A stretch of 64,000 nt of DNA from NCBI GenBank assembly GCA_019244045.1, contig JAFATF010000226.1, positions 28,291-92,290 of the forward strand. The letters are read 5' to 3'. A program made the translations under genes and the position numbers. Numbering within the stretch: position 1 is the first letter of the stretch; every line of letters starts with the position of its first letter. The notes beneath the pieces were generated by a model. It made no database searches, had not been told where the DNA came from, and worked only from the letters and a program-made list of their open reading frames with translations. This DNA is from Acidobacteriota bacterium. GTDB lineage: Bacteria > Acidobacteriota > Terriglobia > Terriglobales > Acidobacteriaceae. Shown here one piece after another: positions 36,063 through 45,203 of this stretch.

Positions 36063-36545
36063 ATGTCATTCAAACTGAGACGTAGCTCGCAAGTCGCGTT
36101 ACTCTCCTTCGCAATTCTCGCCTCGATGGGAGCAGGCGACGAGGAGAGCCGGTTTCAGTCACTCGGCCACGAAATGATGTGCATCTGCGGGTGCGGCCAG
36201 ATTCTCCTCGAATGTAACCATGTAGGCTGCCGGTATTCGGATCGTATGCGTTCGGAGCTGGTGGCTGGCCTCGATCGCGGGGAGAATGACCAGCTTATTC
36301 TTCAGGCGTTCGTGCAAAAATACGGTACAACGGTGATTGCCGCGCCCACCCGGACCGGCTTCAACCGCCTAGCCTGGATCATGCCCTTCCTCGCCCTAAT
36401 TTTAGGTTTGGTGACGAGCGCCCTCATCATCCGCGCCTGGAAGGAGCGCGCCGCGCCGGCGGCTTCCGCCCGCGCAGGGCCTTCTCTTACGCAAAACGAG
36501 CTTGATGATTTCCGCCGGCAAGCCCGAGAGGAGACGAAGCTGTGA
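36063..36545 (+). CDS. ccmH: Cytochrome c maturation protein CcmH
   Basis: A membrane-anchored thiol protein that keeps apocytochrome cysteines reduced for heme attachment. An N-terminal signal is followed by a cysteine-rich active region, MMCICGCGQILLECNHVGC, with five cysteines where the classic CcmH has a single CxxC. A helical segment (LVAGLDRGENDQLILQAFV, with YG turn) and a C-terminal membrane helix (IMPFLALILGLVTSALII) follow. Length is 160 aa. It overlaps the next gene by four bases (GTGA). Confidence 0.88.
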   Translation: MSFKLRRSSQVALLSFAILASMGAGDEESRFQSLGHEMMCICGCGQILLECNHVGCRYSDRMRSELVAGLDRGENDQLILQAFVQKYGTTVIAAPTRTGFNRLAWIMPFLALILGLVTSALIIRAWKERAAPAASARAGPSLTQNELDDFRRQAREETKL

Positions 36546-36853
36546 CGGCAACGGTTGCATTCATATGCGTATTTGTGACGGTGAGCATCCTTTTTTATGT
36601 TTTCTACCTCCCGGGAACTCTTAAGTTGGGGCCGGAAAAGACTCGCCAAACATACCTGCGGGAGCGCAAAGAGGTAGTGTACGAGAACCTGCGGGATCTG
36701 AACTTCGAATACAAAGCCGGCAAGTTCCCCGAAGCTGATTATCAGAGCATCAAGACATCACTTGAGGACGAGGCCGCCGCGATTCTGGCCGAGATCGCCC
36801 GCCTCGAAAATGCCGGCGCGCCGACTCAGGGTCGGAAAGGAGCAAGGAGTTGA
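36542..36853 (+). CDS. Small membrane protein with coiled-coil tail in the ccm operon
   Basis: A 103-residue protein with one N-terminal membrane helix (VAFICVFVTVSILFYVFYLP) and a charged, coiled-coil-prone tail containing LRDLNFEYKAGKFPEADYQS. This tail resembles the short C-terminal segment often seen in CcmI-like or cytochrome-biogenesis accessory proteins, which gives only a weak functional hint. The start is GTG 36542, overlapping ccmH by four bases. The end overlaps the next gene by four bases (TTGA), so it is translationally coupled on both sides. Confidence 0.75.
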   Translation: MTATVAFICVFVTVSILFYVFYLPGTLKLGPEKTRQTYLRERKEVVYENLRDLNFEYKAGKFPEADYQSIKTSLEDEAAAILAEIARLENAGAPTQGRKGARS

Positions 36854-38178
36854 AAGGCCGCCGGATCAGCCCACGCATTTTTGTGGGCACTCGTCGGACG
36901 ACAACTTTGGCGAGAGGGATTATCGCGTTCCTCGTCCTCATGCTCGCCGCCGCTGCCTCGGGTCAAATTCTCGACGGCAGGGTAAAAAACGGTACGACTA
37001 TGAAACCGGCTGCCGGCGATGATGTGATCCTATTCAAGCTGTCGCAGGGCATGGAAGAGGCGGGGCGAACCAAGACCGACGCGAACGGCAACTTCAGCTT
37101 CAGGCAACCGCCCGATGGCACTCCGCACCTGATTCGCGTACTTCATCAAGGCGTCAGCTACCACAAAATGGCGCCGCCGGCGACGACGTCGGTCGAAATT
37201 GCTGTCTACGACGCAGCAAAAAAAGTCGAGGGTCTCACGGTCACCGCCGATGTCATGCGCTTTGAAGTCGAAGGCAACGATCTGAAAGTAACCCGCCTCT
37301 TTGCGGTGGAAAACAATTCCAATCCGCCCAAGACTCAGATGAACGACCACAACTTCGAGTTCTATCTTCCCGAAGGAGCTCTGGTCGATCAGGCCATGGC
37401 GCGTACCGCCAATGGCCAACCGGTCAACACCAACCCTGTGCCGCAGCCTGACAAGAACCGTTATGCCTTCGTCTTTCCTCTGCGCCCGGGTGAAACTCAG
37501 TTTCAGATTGCTTTTCATCTGCCCTATGCCGGACAAGCGACATTGAATCCCAGGTCAATTTACCGCGTTGATCACCTGGTAGCCATGCTGCCGAAATCGA
37601 TGAAATTCTCCGGGCCGCCGTCGTTTCAGGCGATGGCCGATCCCGACCAGACCGATGCCCTAGTCGAAGTCGCGTCCAATGCGCAACCCCGCCAGGATTT
37701 ATCGTTCAACATATCCGGTTCTGGCACCCTGCCGGTTCGCGGTGAAAACACCGGAGGCGCTGGTGGCGGACGAGCCTCGGGGGACACTCGCCCGGGCGGC
37801 GGACTAGGCGCACCCAGCGATGCGCCCGATCCGCTTGAGAAGTACCGCTGGTATATCCTGGGCGGCTTCGGGGCCGTACTGGTGATTGGAGCCTTCTATG
37901 TCGCCAAACGTCCTCAGGCCGCGGCTTTTGGGCCACGACGCGGGCCGCTTAGGGAGGAAGAGGCGGCCGAGATGTCGCGTGATTCGGCTGCAAGTGCTGC
38001 CGCGCCAGCTTCGCCGCCGACTTCAGGTGTTCTGCTCGAAGCTTTGAAGGAAGAGTTGTTTCAATTGGAGATTGAGCGCCAGCAGGGCAAAATTTCTCAA
38101 CCGGAATATGAAAAACATAAGGCCGCACTCGATCAGACCCTGGCGCGCGCTCTTAAACGCGCAGGCCGGAGGACCTAA
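36850..38178 (+). CDS. Secreted/anchored protein with carboxypeptidase regulatory-like domain
   Basis: A 442-residue envelope protein in the ccm operon. A signal or anchor helix (IIAFLVLMLAAAASG, about residues 24-38) precedes a carboxypeptidase regulatory-like beta domain with DANGNFSFRQPPDG. A second beta-rich domain contains PLRPGETQFQIAFHLPY. A Gly-rich linker, a second membrane helix (YILGGFGAVLVIGAFYVA, about 335-352) and a coiled-coil C-terminus that echoes the preceding small protein follow. The start is TTG 36850 with AAAGGAG seven bases upstream. Its role is unknown; position suggests an accessory part in heme delivery or cytochrome assembly. Confidence 0.8.
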   Translation: MKGRRISPRIFVGTRRTTTLARGIIAFLVLMLAAAASGQILDGRVKNGTTMKPAAGDDVILFKLSQGMEEAGRTKTDANGNFSFRQPPDGTPHLIRVLHQGVSYHKMAPPATTSVEIAVYDAAKKVEGLTVTADVMRFEVEGNDLKVTRLFAVENNSNPPKTQMNDHNFEFYLPEGALVDQAMARTANGQPVNTNPVPQPDKNRYAFVFPLRPGETQFQIAFHLPYAGQATLNPRSIYRVDHLVAMLPKSMKFSGPPSFQAMADPDQTDALVEVASNAQPRQDLSFNISGSGTLPVRGENTGGAGGGRASGDTRPGGGLGAPSDAPDPLEKYRWYILGGFGAVLVIGAFYVAKRPQAAAFGPRRGPLREEEAAEMSRDSAASAAAPASPPTSGVLLEALKEELFQLEIERQQGKISQPEYEKHKAALDQTLARALKRAGRRT

Positions 38179-38452
38179 GGCGAAGCGAAAAGCTACTGGC
38201 CAGGCTTTCAGCCCTTTTAGGCAAGCCTGTGACTTCGAAGAACAGCTCCGCCCGACCGTCTTCCGCCCTGATCGCGCCGCAGCAAGGTGCCCGGCCGCAG
38301 GCCGACGCTTCGATCACCTAAGACGCTGCCGCTCAGGTCTTGCTGGTCTAGGCAATACAGAGTGTCGGCAACGGTGAATCGCATATACGCCCTGAACATC
38401 TATATGGGTGAACACTCGATCGGCCACGGCCTAGGATTGAGCTGACGGGAAC

Positions 38453-39319
38453 ATGGCTATGGGAAACACATTCAAGACCGCATTCCTGCTGACGGCCTTA
38501 ACCCTGCTGCTGATGATGATCGGGCGAGCTTTTGGGGGGCAAAACGGAATGGCCATGGCCCTGGCTTTCGCCTTGATCATGAACTTTATTGCCTATTTTT
38601 TCTCCGACAAGATCGCCTTAGCCAGCTACCGCGCCCAGCCGGTCACGCGTGAGGAATTGCCGCGCGTCTACAGCGTGGTCGAGCGGCTCACACAGAAAAT
38701 CGGCATACCCATGCCCAAGATTTACGTGATCCCCACGGAGTCGCCGAATGCGTTCGCCACTGGCCGCAATCCGCGGCACGCTTCGGTGGCCGTCACGCAA
38801 GGCATTCTGAACCTGCTCAATGACGAGGAACTGGAAGGGGTGCTGGCCCACGAACTTGGCCACGTGAATAATCGCGACATCCTGATCAGCTCGATTGCGG
38901 CAACCATAGCCGGGGCGATCACCATGGTGGCCAACATGGGCAAGTGGGCCATGATTTTTGGGGGTATGGGGGGCCGCGACGAACGCGACCGAGAGGGCGG
39001 GCTGGCGGCTCTGGCCATGCTCATCGTGGCTCCGATAGCCGCCATGCTCATTCAACTTGCCGTCTCCCGCTCGCGGGAATATCAAGCCGACGCCAGCGGC
39101 GCCCACTACACTGGAAACCCTTATGCTTTAGCCAGCGCTTTGCGAAAGCTGGACGCATACTCGCGTCGCCTGCCCATGGCCGCTTCTCCGTCGACCGCGC
39201 ATTTGTTTATCGTTCAGCCCCTGCTGGGCGTGAATCTGGGCAATCTGTTTTCGACTCATCCGCCCATCGGCAAACGAATCGAGCGCCTGACCGGGCAGCC
39301 AGCGGAGTTCTTGCAGTAA
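38453..39319 (+). CDS. htpX: Membrane zinc metalloprotease HtpX
   Basis: An inner-membrane M48 protease involved in quality control of membrane proteins. Two N-terminal hydrophobic helices are followed by the zinc site HELGH at residues 133-137 (in [16 protein letters not shown]), two further membrane helices and the distal ligand region [35 protein letters not shown] is the usual family segment and is quoted here as [19 protein letters not shown]. Length (288 aa) is normal. ATG 38453 and ATG 38459 are both possible starts. A probable terminator follows the stop. Confidence 0.95.
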   Translation: MAMGNTFKTAFLLTALTLLLMMIGRAFGGQNGMAMALAFALIMNFIAYFFSDKIALASYRAQPVTREELPRVYSVVERLTQKIGIPMPKIYVIPTESPNAFATGRNPRHASVAVTQGILNLLNDEELEGVLAHELGHVNNRDILISSIAATIAGAITMVANMGKWAMIFGGMGGRDERDREGGLAALAMLIVAPIAAMLIQLAVSRSREYQADASGAHYTGNPYALASALRKLDAYSRRLPMAASPSTAHLFIVQPLLGVNLGNLFSTHPPIGKRIERLTGQPAEFLQ

Positions 39320-39330
39320 GAGCCATTGTT

Positions 39331-39367
39331 GTTGGGCGCGGAGGATTCCCCCCGCCCGACAGGTTTT
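39331..39367 (+). terminator. Possible intrinsic terminator after htpX
   Basis: GTTGGGCG (39331-39338) can pair with CGCCCGAC (39353-39360), including one G-U pair, and is followed by AGG and a four-T run. It begins 12 bases after the htpX stop. The loop is long and the T-run short, so efficiency is doubtful. Confidence 0.45.
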
Positions 39368-39497
39368 GCTCGTGAGGGTTTGAGCGCCACGAGCGGGCAG
39401 ATATGGTGCGCCGACAAAATTGTGCATGGCTCGACCCGCCGATGCTGTGACGTAGGTAACAATCCCACTCTCGCTCGCATAGTAGAATCAAGAGCTG

Positions 39498-40457
39498 ATG
39501 GCCGCCCAAGTGGAAATAGCTGCCTCCTTACGCGCCGCGGAGATGGAGGGGGCGCTCGGCAAAATTATTCGGGGCAAGGACGATGTAGTGCGCCGCGCGC
39601 TGGTCTGCCTCCTGGCTCGTGGGCACCTGCTGATTGAAGGCGTCCCGGGAGTAGGCAAGACGACCCTCGGACAAGCCATCGCACGTGCCCTCGACTGCGG
39701 CTTTCAGCGCATTCAGTTCACCAGCGACATGCTGCCCAGCGATGTTCTGGGAATCACCATTTACTCATCCCCCGAGCAGCAATTCGAATTCAAGCACGGA
39801 CCAGTCTTTACCAACGTTCTTCTGGCCGACGAGATCAACCGTACCACCCCGAAAACGCAGTCGGCGCTGCTCGAAGCCATGAACGAAGGGCAGGTCACGA
39901 TAGATGTACATTCCTATCCTCTGCCGCAGCCCTTTCTGGTGATCGCGACCCAGAATCCTATCGAACATCACGGAACTTATCCCCTTCCGGAATCCCAGCT
40001 GGATCGTTTTCTGATGCGGGTGCGCATGGGTTATCCGGATGGCGCTGCCGAGCGGGAAATCCTGCGGTCACAGGCCGGTACTGCGCAGCTGGAGCAGCTC
40101 GAGCCGGTGCTGAGTGGCAGCGATTTAGTCGAGATGCAACAGGCGGTGAGCGATATTCACGTGGATGACTCGCTGGTGAGTTACACGCTAGAGATTGTCC
40201 ACAAGACGCGAGAATCCGAATCCCTGTCTTTAGGAGTATCGCCGCGGGGCGCGCAGATGCTCTACCGCGCCGCGCAGGCATCCGCTTTTCTCTCGGGCCG
40301 GACTTTTTGCACGCCTGACGATTTCAAGTCTCTGGCGGTTCCAGTATTCGCGCATCGCGTGGTATTGAACGCCATGTCACCATCGACTCTCAAGAAATCG
40401 GAGGAGGCGGAGGAGATCTTGCGCGCCATTGTGGAGAGCGTTGCTGTGCCGGTCTGA
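39498..40457 (+). CDS. MoxR-family AAA+ ATPase
   Basis: A cytoplasmic MoxR-type AAA+ chaperone. The Walker A is EGVPGVGKTTLGQAIA, followed by FQRIQFTSDMLPSDVLG and Walker B VLLADEINRTTPKTQSALLEAMNE. TQNPIEHHGTYPLPESQLDRFLMR is the sensor region that defines MoxR (quoted here as TQNPIEHHGTYPLPESQLD). A C-terminal lid follows. Length (319 aa) is typical. A TAGAAT box lies nine bases before the ATG. MoxR genes are often beside DUF58 and von Willebrand genes; here a DUF4149 gene follows instead. It is not GvpN, which has a different sequence around the P-loop. Confidence 0.93.
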   Translation: MAAQVEIAASLRAAEMEGALGKIIRGKDDVVRRALVCLLARGHLLIEGVPGVGKTTLGQAIARALDCGFQRIQFTSDMLPSDVLGITIYSSPEQQFEFKHGPVFTNVLLADEINRTTPKTQSALLEAMNEGQVTIDVHSYPLPQPFLVIATQNPIEHHGTYPLPESQLDRFLMRVRMGYPDGAAEREILRSQAGTAQLEQLEPVLSGSDLVEMQQAVSDIHVDDSLVSYTLEIVHKTRESESLSLGVSPRGAQMLYRAAQASAFLSGRTFCTPDDFKSLAVPVFAHRVVLNAMSPSTLKKSEEAEEILRAIVESVAVPV

Positions 40458-40483
40458 GACCAGAGTCGGGTTTTTATCTCGCC

Positions 40484-40960
40484 ATGTCCTTTCTGCGCTT
40501 GTTGATGATGTTGTCCTTAATCGTGTGGCTGGGTGGCCTCATTTTCTTCGCTTTCGTGCTCGCTCCCACGGTGTTTTCGGTGCTGCCGACGCGGCATCTG
40601 GCCGGTTCGGTCGTAGGTTCAGCGCTTACCAAATTCGAGTGGATGGGTTTGGTCTCCGGCATTGTTTTCTTGCTCAGTTCGATGCTGTACTCTCACCTGA
40701 CAAGGGGCAGGGCACACCCTTTCGCCCTGCGCCACCTGCTCGTCTGCCTCATGCTGGCGCTGACCGCGATTTCGCATTTTGCCGTGACTCCGAGGATGGC
40801 CGCGCTGCGCAGTTCCATGGGCGAGATCGACAAAGTTCCGGCCGACGATCCCGCGCGCTTGGCCTTCGATCGTTGGCATGTGTGGTCAACTCGACTTGAA
40901 CAAGGGGTTTTTCTTCTCGCCCTTCTGGTTGTCTACCTCACCGCAGCTGAGTTCGGCTAA
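40484..40960 (+). CDS. DUF4149 membrane protein
   Basis: A 158-residue integral membrane protein with four hydrophobic segments. It fits DUF4149, with WLGGLIFFAFVLAPTVFSVLP near the start (quoted as WLGGLIFFAFVLAPTVFSVL), an internal FEWMGLVSGI and a closing helix before TAAEFG. Function is unknown. It lies 26 bases after the moxR gene, and may be co-transcribed with it. Confidence 0.8.
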   Translation: MSFLRLLMMLSLIVWLGGLIFFAFVLAPTVFSVLPTRHLAGSVVGSALTKFEWMGLVSGIVFLLSSMLYSHLTRGRAHPFALRHLLVCLMLALTAISHFAVTPRMAALRSSMGEIDKVPADDPARLAFDRWHVWSTRLEQGVFLLALLVVYLTAAEFG

Positions 40961-41124
40961 AGCAAAAAGTGTTCTTGCGCCGGGCGTGCCCATCGCCCGT
41001 GCCGACGACCATGGATTGTCCGAGAGTAAACCAGGACAGATGAGTCTCGTCGAGTAGCCGATGGCTGCCTCCTCAGCCTGTTATGATGCGGGCTTGCCGG
41101 CTGCGCGAGGCCGGCGAGCTGGTT

Positions 41125-42207
41125 ATGAAAACAGGTATCATCGGGCTTCCGCAAGTGGGCAAGAGTTCCCTTTTTCGCATTCTTACGAAAAGCCTTGCCG
41201 GGCATGCCTTTTCAAATCCGCGCGAGGCGCACGTGGGTGTCGCCAAAGTACCAGATCAGCGCCTGGATCGTCTGGCCGCGCTCTACCAGCCGAAAAAGTT
41301 GGTGCATGCCTCAGTTGAATATGTTGACCTGGGGGCGATTGGCCAGGAGGCGCTCAAAGAAACCACGTACCTCGGCCCTCTGCGACAGGTGGACGCCGTA
41401 GCGCACGTGCTGCGCGCCTTCGAAGACTCAGCAGTTCCCTCCGTCGGCAATCTGGACCCGCTCGCAGATATCAAGAACGTGGAACTTGACCTCATGGTCA
41501 GCGACCTGGCCCAGATTGAAAAGCGTCTCGAGCGCCTGGCAAAAGACCTCAAAAAGACTCGCTCGGCGGAACTCGAACGGGAGCATGACCTGCTCGAGAA
41601 GGCCAAAGCTCACCTGGAATCGGAAAGACCTCTGCGGGATATGGAGATCAACTCAGAAGATAAGAAACGCATCCGCGGTTTCATGTTCCTCAGCGAAAAG
41701 CCCATGCTGTACGTGCTGAATATTAGCGAGAGCGGCGACCTTGGTCGCGAGCTGGAGAATGCTGTTTCGAAATACCAGTTGAGCGAAATATCTTCACGGC
41801 CCAGGGTCGCGTCCATGGCCATCTGCGGCAAGGTCGAGGCCGAACTCGCGGAGATGAGCGACGCTGACGCGCAAGAATTTCTCTCGAGTTATGGGTTGAA
41901 GGAGAGTGGACTGATGCGCCTCATCCGTACCACCTATGGCCTGCTGGGGCTGATTTCTTTTTTCACCGTAGGCGAGGATGAATGCCGCGCCTGGACAATT
42001 GCCGCCAGCACGCGGGCGGTAGAAGCGGCAGGCGCCATTCACTCCGACTTAGAAAAGCACTTTATCCGTGCCGAGACCATTCGCTGGGATCAACTCCTCG
42101 AGGCCGGCTCGGAGGCGAATGCCCGCTCGCGCGGAACGCTGCGCTTGGAGGGAAAGGATTACCTGGTTCAAGATGGCGATGTGATGCACATCCGGCACTC
42201 GGGCTGA
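41125..42207 (+). CDS. ychF: Redox-responsive ribosome-associated ATPase YchF
   Basis: An Obg-family NTPase of the YchF/OLA1 group, which binds ribosomes and prefers ATP. MKTGIIGLPQVGKSSLF starts the G domain at residue 1 from ATG 41125; an upstream in-frame extension lacks support. A long coiled-coil insertion (AQIEKRLERLAKDLKK, with LLEKAKAHLESE) follows, as in the family, then KPMLYVLNISE. The C-terminal TGS domain is GLISFFTVGEDECRAWTI to LEGKDYLVQDGDVMHIRHS. Length (360 aa) is typical. It is likely a single-gene unit. Confidence 0.95.
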   Translation: MKTGIIGLPQVGKSSLFRILTKSLAGHAFSNPREAHVGVAKVPDQRLDRLAALYQPKKLVHASVEYVDLGAIGQEALKETTYLGPLRQVDAVAHVLRAFEDSAVPSVGNLDPLADIKNVELDLMVSDLAQIEKRLERLAKDLKKTRSAELEREHDLLEKAKAHLESERPLRDMEINSEDKKRIRGFMFLSEKPMLYVLNISESGDLGRELENAVSKYQLSEISSRPRVASMAICGKVEAELAEMSDADAQEFLSSYGLKESGLMRLIRTTYGLLGLISFFTVGEDECRAWTIAASTRAVEAAGAIHSDLEKHFIRAETIRWDQLLEAGSEANARSRGTLRLEGKDYLVQDGDVMHIRHSG

Positions 42208-42517
42208 GCCAAGCAGATAGTGTATGATCGTCGCCGCTCAGATACTAGCGGCTGAAGCCGGCAGCTCATATTGCAATTTGAAGTCAGCTCAAGCTCCAGG
42301 CGCGATGATTGGGCCACTGGCTCCATGCCCCAAGGTGGCTTTCTCAGGGCCAGCAATTACTGCCGCTTAGCAAGTGGGACGAAGTTCAGGGGCTGGCCAG
42401 CTGCGCATTGCGCAGAGTCGATGCAAAGACTCATCAGCCAATCGAAAGGGAGACAAATTCTTGCCGATAGAACCCACCGCCTGAAAGGCGGGGTTATCGC
42501 GATCTGGTAGGTGGACG
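42208..42517. repeat. Hairpin-rich interval upstream of the trehalase gene (REP-like)
   Basis: No ORF with a recognisable product lies in this 310-base gap. It holds GCCGCT (42233-42238)/AGCGGC (42247-42252), and an overlapping alternative CGGCT-GA-AGCCG (42249-42260). Near the trehalase start, CCGCC-TGAAA-GGCGG (42477-42491) is extended by AACC/GGTT on the outside. Such compact palindromes resemble REP elements or IS200/IS605-type ends, but without a genome-wide comparison this is only a guess. Confidence 0.35.
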
Positions 42518-44248
42518 ATGAAGCCGTGTGTTGCTCCACTTCTCACCCTGCACAGCGCCCAGCGGCAACGGAAACGCGCAATCGCAATTCTTCTCTTCCT
42601 TGCCCTGATTCCCTCGGCGGACAAGGCCCTGCCGACGGACTCCGCGAGCGACCGACTCGCTCCCATTCGGGAATACATCCAGGGCGCCTGGCAGACGCTG
42701 ACCCGCTCGACGACCGAGTGCAATTCGATTGTTGACCCCAAAATCGCCTCTGCTGCCGTGCTTTATCTGCCCGCGGATTTCGCTGCCCCCGCCACCGTGG
42801 ACAAACTTTCCGAAGATTGTAAAGTCGAGATCAAGCATCTGCCCACGGTGATTCACCAGCCCGGCGAGGTTGATCCGCAAGCCATCTTTCCCCCCGGCTT
42901 GCTGTTCCTCGAGAACAGATATGTCGTACCCGGCGGCCGCTTCAATGAGATGTACGGGTGGGATAGTTATTTCATCATTTTGGGCCTAATTGAGGATGGG
43001 AAGATCGAACTGGCGCAGGGTATGGTCGACAATTTTTTGTTCGAGATCGCGCACTACGGCACCGTACTTAATGCCAACCGGACTTACTTTCTTTCCCGCT
43101 CCCAGCCGCCATTTCTCACTTCCATGATTCTCGCGGTATATGAAGCACAAAGAGCGGCGAGGCAAGAAGCTCCAAACTGGCTGGAGCGGGCTTACGCTTA
43201 TGCCGATGGCGACTACCAGATGTGGAACCGTCGACCCCACCTCGCCGGAGAAACCGGTCTCGCCCGGTATTTTGATTTTGGTCAAGGTCCGGTGGCCGAA
43301 GGGCTACAGGACGAGGCGGGCGAGTATCGGGCAGCGGCGAGGTACTTCCTCAGCCACCCGGAAACGGCTGATCACGATCTGGTCGAGCTCACCGAGGGTG
43401 GGCAAAACCCGGATGCCATCGGTTTTCCGTTCACCTTGCAGCTTTGCGAGGCTAGGCAGTCGGCAAACACTTGCGATCCGTTGCGGATTTTGTCGCTGAC
43501 CCGCGACTATTACAAGGGCGACCGCAGCATGCGGGAGTCGGGCTTCGACGTCTCTTTCCGCTTCGGTCCGTATGGCGCCAGGACCCACCATTACGCTCCG
43601 GTCTGCCTGAATAGCCTCCTGTATAAGACCGAGGCCGATATGGCGCGCATGAGCTTGATGCTGGGGAAAAGACGCGAAGCCAAGCTGTGGCAGGAGCGCG
43701 CTCGGGAGCGGCGAGCTCGCATCAACAAGTACTTGTGGGACGAGAGACGGAGAGAATTTCTCGATTACAATTTCGAGACGCAAAAGCTCTCCGATTACGA
43801 ATACGTGACAATGTTTTACCCCTTATGGGCTGGTCTGGCCAGCCCCGAGCAGGCGCGTGCCGTCGAGAAGAAGGTCTCGGTTTTTGAACAACCCGGAGGT
43901 CTGGTCATGAGCCGCAGCGCATCCGGAGCCCAGTGGGACTATCCTTATGGATGGGCGCCGACCACCATGCTGGCCATCGACGGTCTGCGGCGCTATGGTT
44001 TCAATGCCGACGCAGACCGCCTGTCTTACAAGTTCCTGTCGATGCTTCTCGAGAACTTCGGCCGCGACGGCACCCTGCGCGAAAAATACAATGTAGCTAC
44101 GCGTTCCTCCGAGACCAATGTCACAGCCGGCTACCACATGAACGTGGTTGGCTTCGGTTGGACGAACGCCGTTTTTGAGAAACTGCTCGCTCAGATGTCC
44201 TCCGAATGGAGGAGTAAATTGCAGTCTGACGCGAAACTCGCGCCTTGA
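42518..44248 (+). CDS. treA: Alpha,alpha-trehalase (glycoside hydrolase family 37)
   Basis: A GH37 enzyme that splits trehalose into two glucoses. The two trehalase signatures are present: PGGRFNEMYGWDSYF (about residues 137-151) and QWDYPYGWAP (about 477-486). The catalytic DxxRESGFD-type region is seen as RSMRESGFDVSFRFG. An N-terminal basic segment with a hydrophobic run (AIAILLFLALIPSADKA) points to export to the periplasm, as for E. coli TreA. Length (576 aa) is normal. The start is ATG 42518. The preceding gap has hairpin repeats and no obvious promoter. Confidence 0.94.
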   Translation: MKPCVAPLLTLHSAQRQRKRAIAILLFLALIPSADKALPTDSASDRLAPIREYIQGAWQTLTRSTTECNSIVDPKIASAAVLYLPADFAAPATVDKLSEDCKVEIKHLPTVIHQPGEVDPQAIFPPGLLFLENRYVVPGGRFNEMYGWDSYFIILGLIEDGKIELAQGMVDNFLFEIAHYGTVLNANRTYFLSRSQPPFLTSMILAVYEAQRAARQEAPNWLERAYAYADGDYQMWNRRPHLAGETGLARYFDFGQGPVAEGLQDEAGEYRAAARYFLSHPETADHDLVELTEGGQNPDAIGFPFTLQLCEARQSANTCDPLRILSLTRDYYKGDRSMRESGFDVSFRFGPYGARTHHYAPVCLNSLLYKTEADMARMSLMLGKRREAKLWQERARERRARINKYLWDERRREFLDYNFETQKLSDYEYVTMFYPLWAGLASPEQARAVEKKVSVFEQPGGLVMSRSASGAQWDYPYGWAPTTMLAIDGLRRYGFNADADRLSYKFLSMLLENFGRDGTLREKYNVATRSSETNVTAGYHMNVVGFGWTNAVFEKLLAQMSSEWRSKLQSDAKLAP

Positions 44249-44330
44249 CTTCGCTGCCCGGGCCGACTACGCAGCAATTCACCTTGTGTTTCCAGCAATC
44301 ATCTTCCCGCCAGACTGGTTGCGCAATCGC

Positions 44331-45110
44331 TTAATAAGCAGCTTCGAGGCGCAAGGGTTTCTCCAGTTTAAAACGCAGCGTGGTCTCCGCCGGCACCTCG
44401 ACAGACTTTCCTTTGGTCAAAATCTGCGCCCCCGCTCCGGCGGCGGCTCCCGTGGCGGCGCCGATCGCGGCTCCTTTACCATGACCTGCGATGGCTCCGA
44501 TCAGGGTTCCCAGGGCTGCGCCTCCGCCTACCATCTCCCCGGTACGTTTGTTCATGCCGATGCCGCCACTTGCTTGTCGCTCAAGACTCGCCGTGTTCAC
44601 AACATATCTGCGCTCGCCCACCTTCACCGATTGCAGATCCAACGTGAGTTCGGAATTGGATGTCACGCCCCCGGAGGAGACTTTCCGGATTACCAACTCG
44701 GCCGCCGAGCCTTTGGGAATTACCACCTGCCCGGCAGCATTGGTGACATTTTCGGCTACGTCGGCGGGAAATGTCTGACCTTCATTGGCTCCTTTCGAGT
44801 TGATGGCCTGATTAGTGAGTACAGCAATCTCCGTTCCCGCGGGAATCGAGACCGCCTTACGAGTGGCTGCGCTCGTACTCCCCGGCCCGCTCGGGGCAGC
44901 CTCAGCTTCTCCGGTTCCAAGTTCAAGCGATTGCACAATGGATGCCTTGTAATGGTGCACGGTCTTGCCTTCACGGAAGGTGATGAGGCGTGACGTTGCC
45001 CCCAGGAATGTCCCGGTATGCTTGGTTCCATCCTTCATGGTGAGGGTGTCGGTGGCCAGGACGATGGTGGACAAAATGAGTACGACAGCGAGACTGAATG
45101 GAATTCGCAC
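44331..45110 (-). CDS. Secreted protein with glycine-zipper segment
   Basis: A 259-residue protein with a signal peptide (MRIPFSLAVVLILSTIVLA) and then a beta-rich region including LTMKDGTKHTGTFLGA. A second beta domain contains PAGTEIAVLTNQAINSKG. The C-terminal half has a glycine-zipper (GGGAALGTLIGAIAGHGKG and AAIGAATGAAAGAGAQ) and ends VPAETTLRFKLEKPL. Such zippers insert in or associate with the outer membrane. A function is not assigned. It converges with the trehalase gene across 82 bases and has its own start at ATG 45110. Confidence 0.78.
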   Translation of the reverse strand: MRIPFSLAVVLILSTIVLATDTLTMKDGTKHTGTFLGATSRLITFREGKTVHHYKASIVQSLELGTGEAEAAPSGPGSTSAATRKAVSIPAGTEIAVLTNQAINSKGANEGQTFPADVAENVTNAAGQVVIPKGSAAELVIRKVSSGGVTSNSELTLDLQSVKVGERRYVVNTASLERQASGGIGMNKRTGEMVGGGAALGTLIGAIAGHGKGAAIGAATGAAAGAGAQILTKGKSVEVPAETTLRFKLEKPLRLEAAY

Positions 45111-45203
45111 GGCTCACTCCTTGCGGTAGGATGTATCTCCGGTCCGGGAATTGGATGCCGCTCAGGAAAAGCGCGTTTTCGCCGGGGGTAAGTCCCCTCC
45201 CGG

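Noticed and set aside
39498..40457. The MoxR-type ATPase as the missing gvpN
   Set aside because: It has the sequence of standard MoxR proteins (TQNPIEHHGTYPLPESQLD), lies 7 kb beyond the cluster and is separated from it by the ccm operon and htpX.
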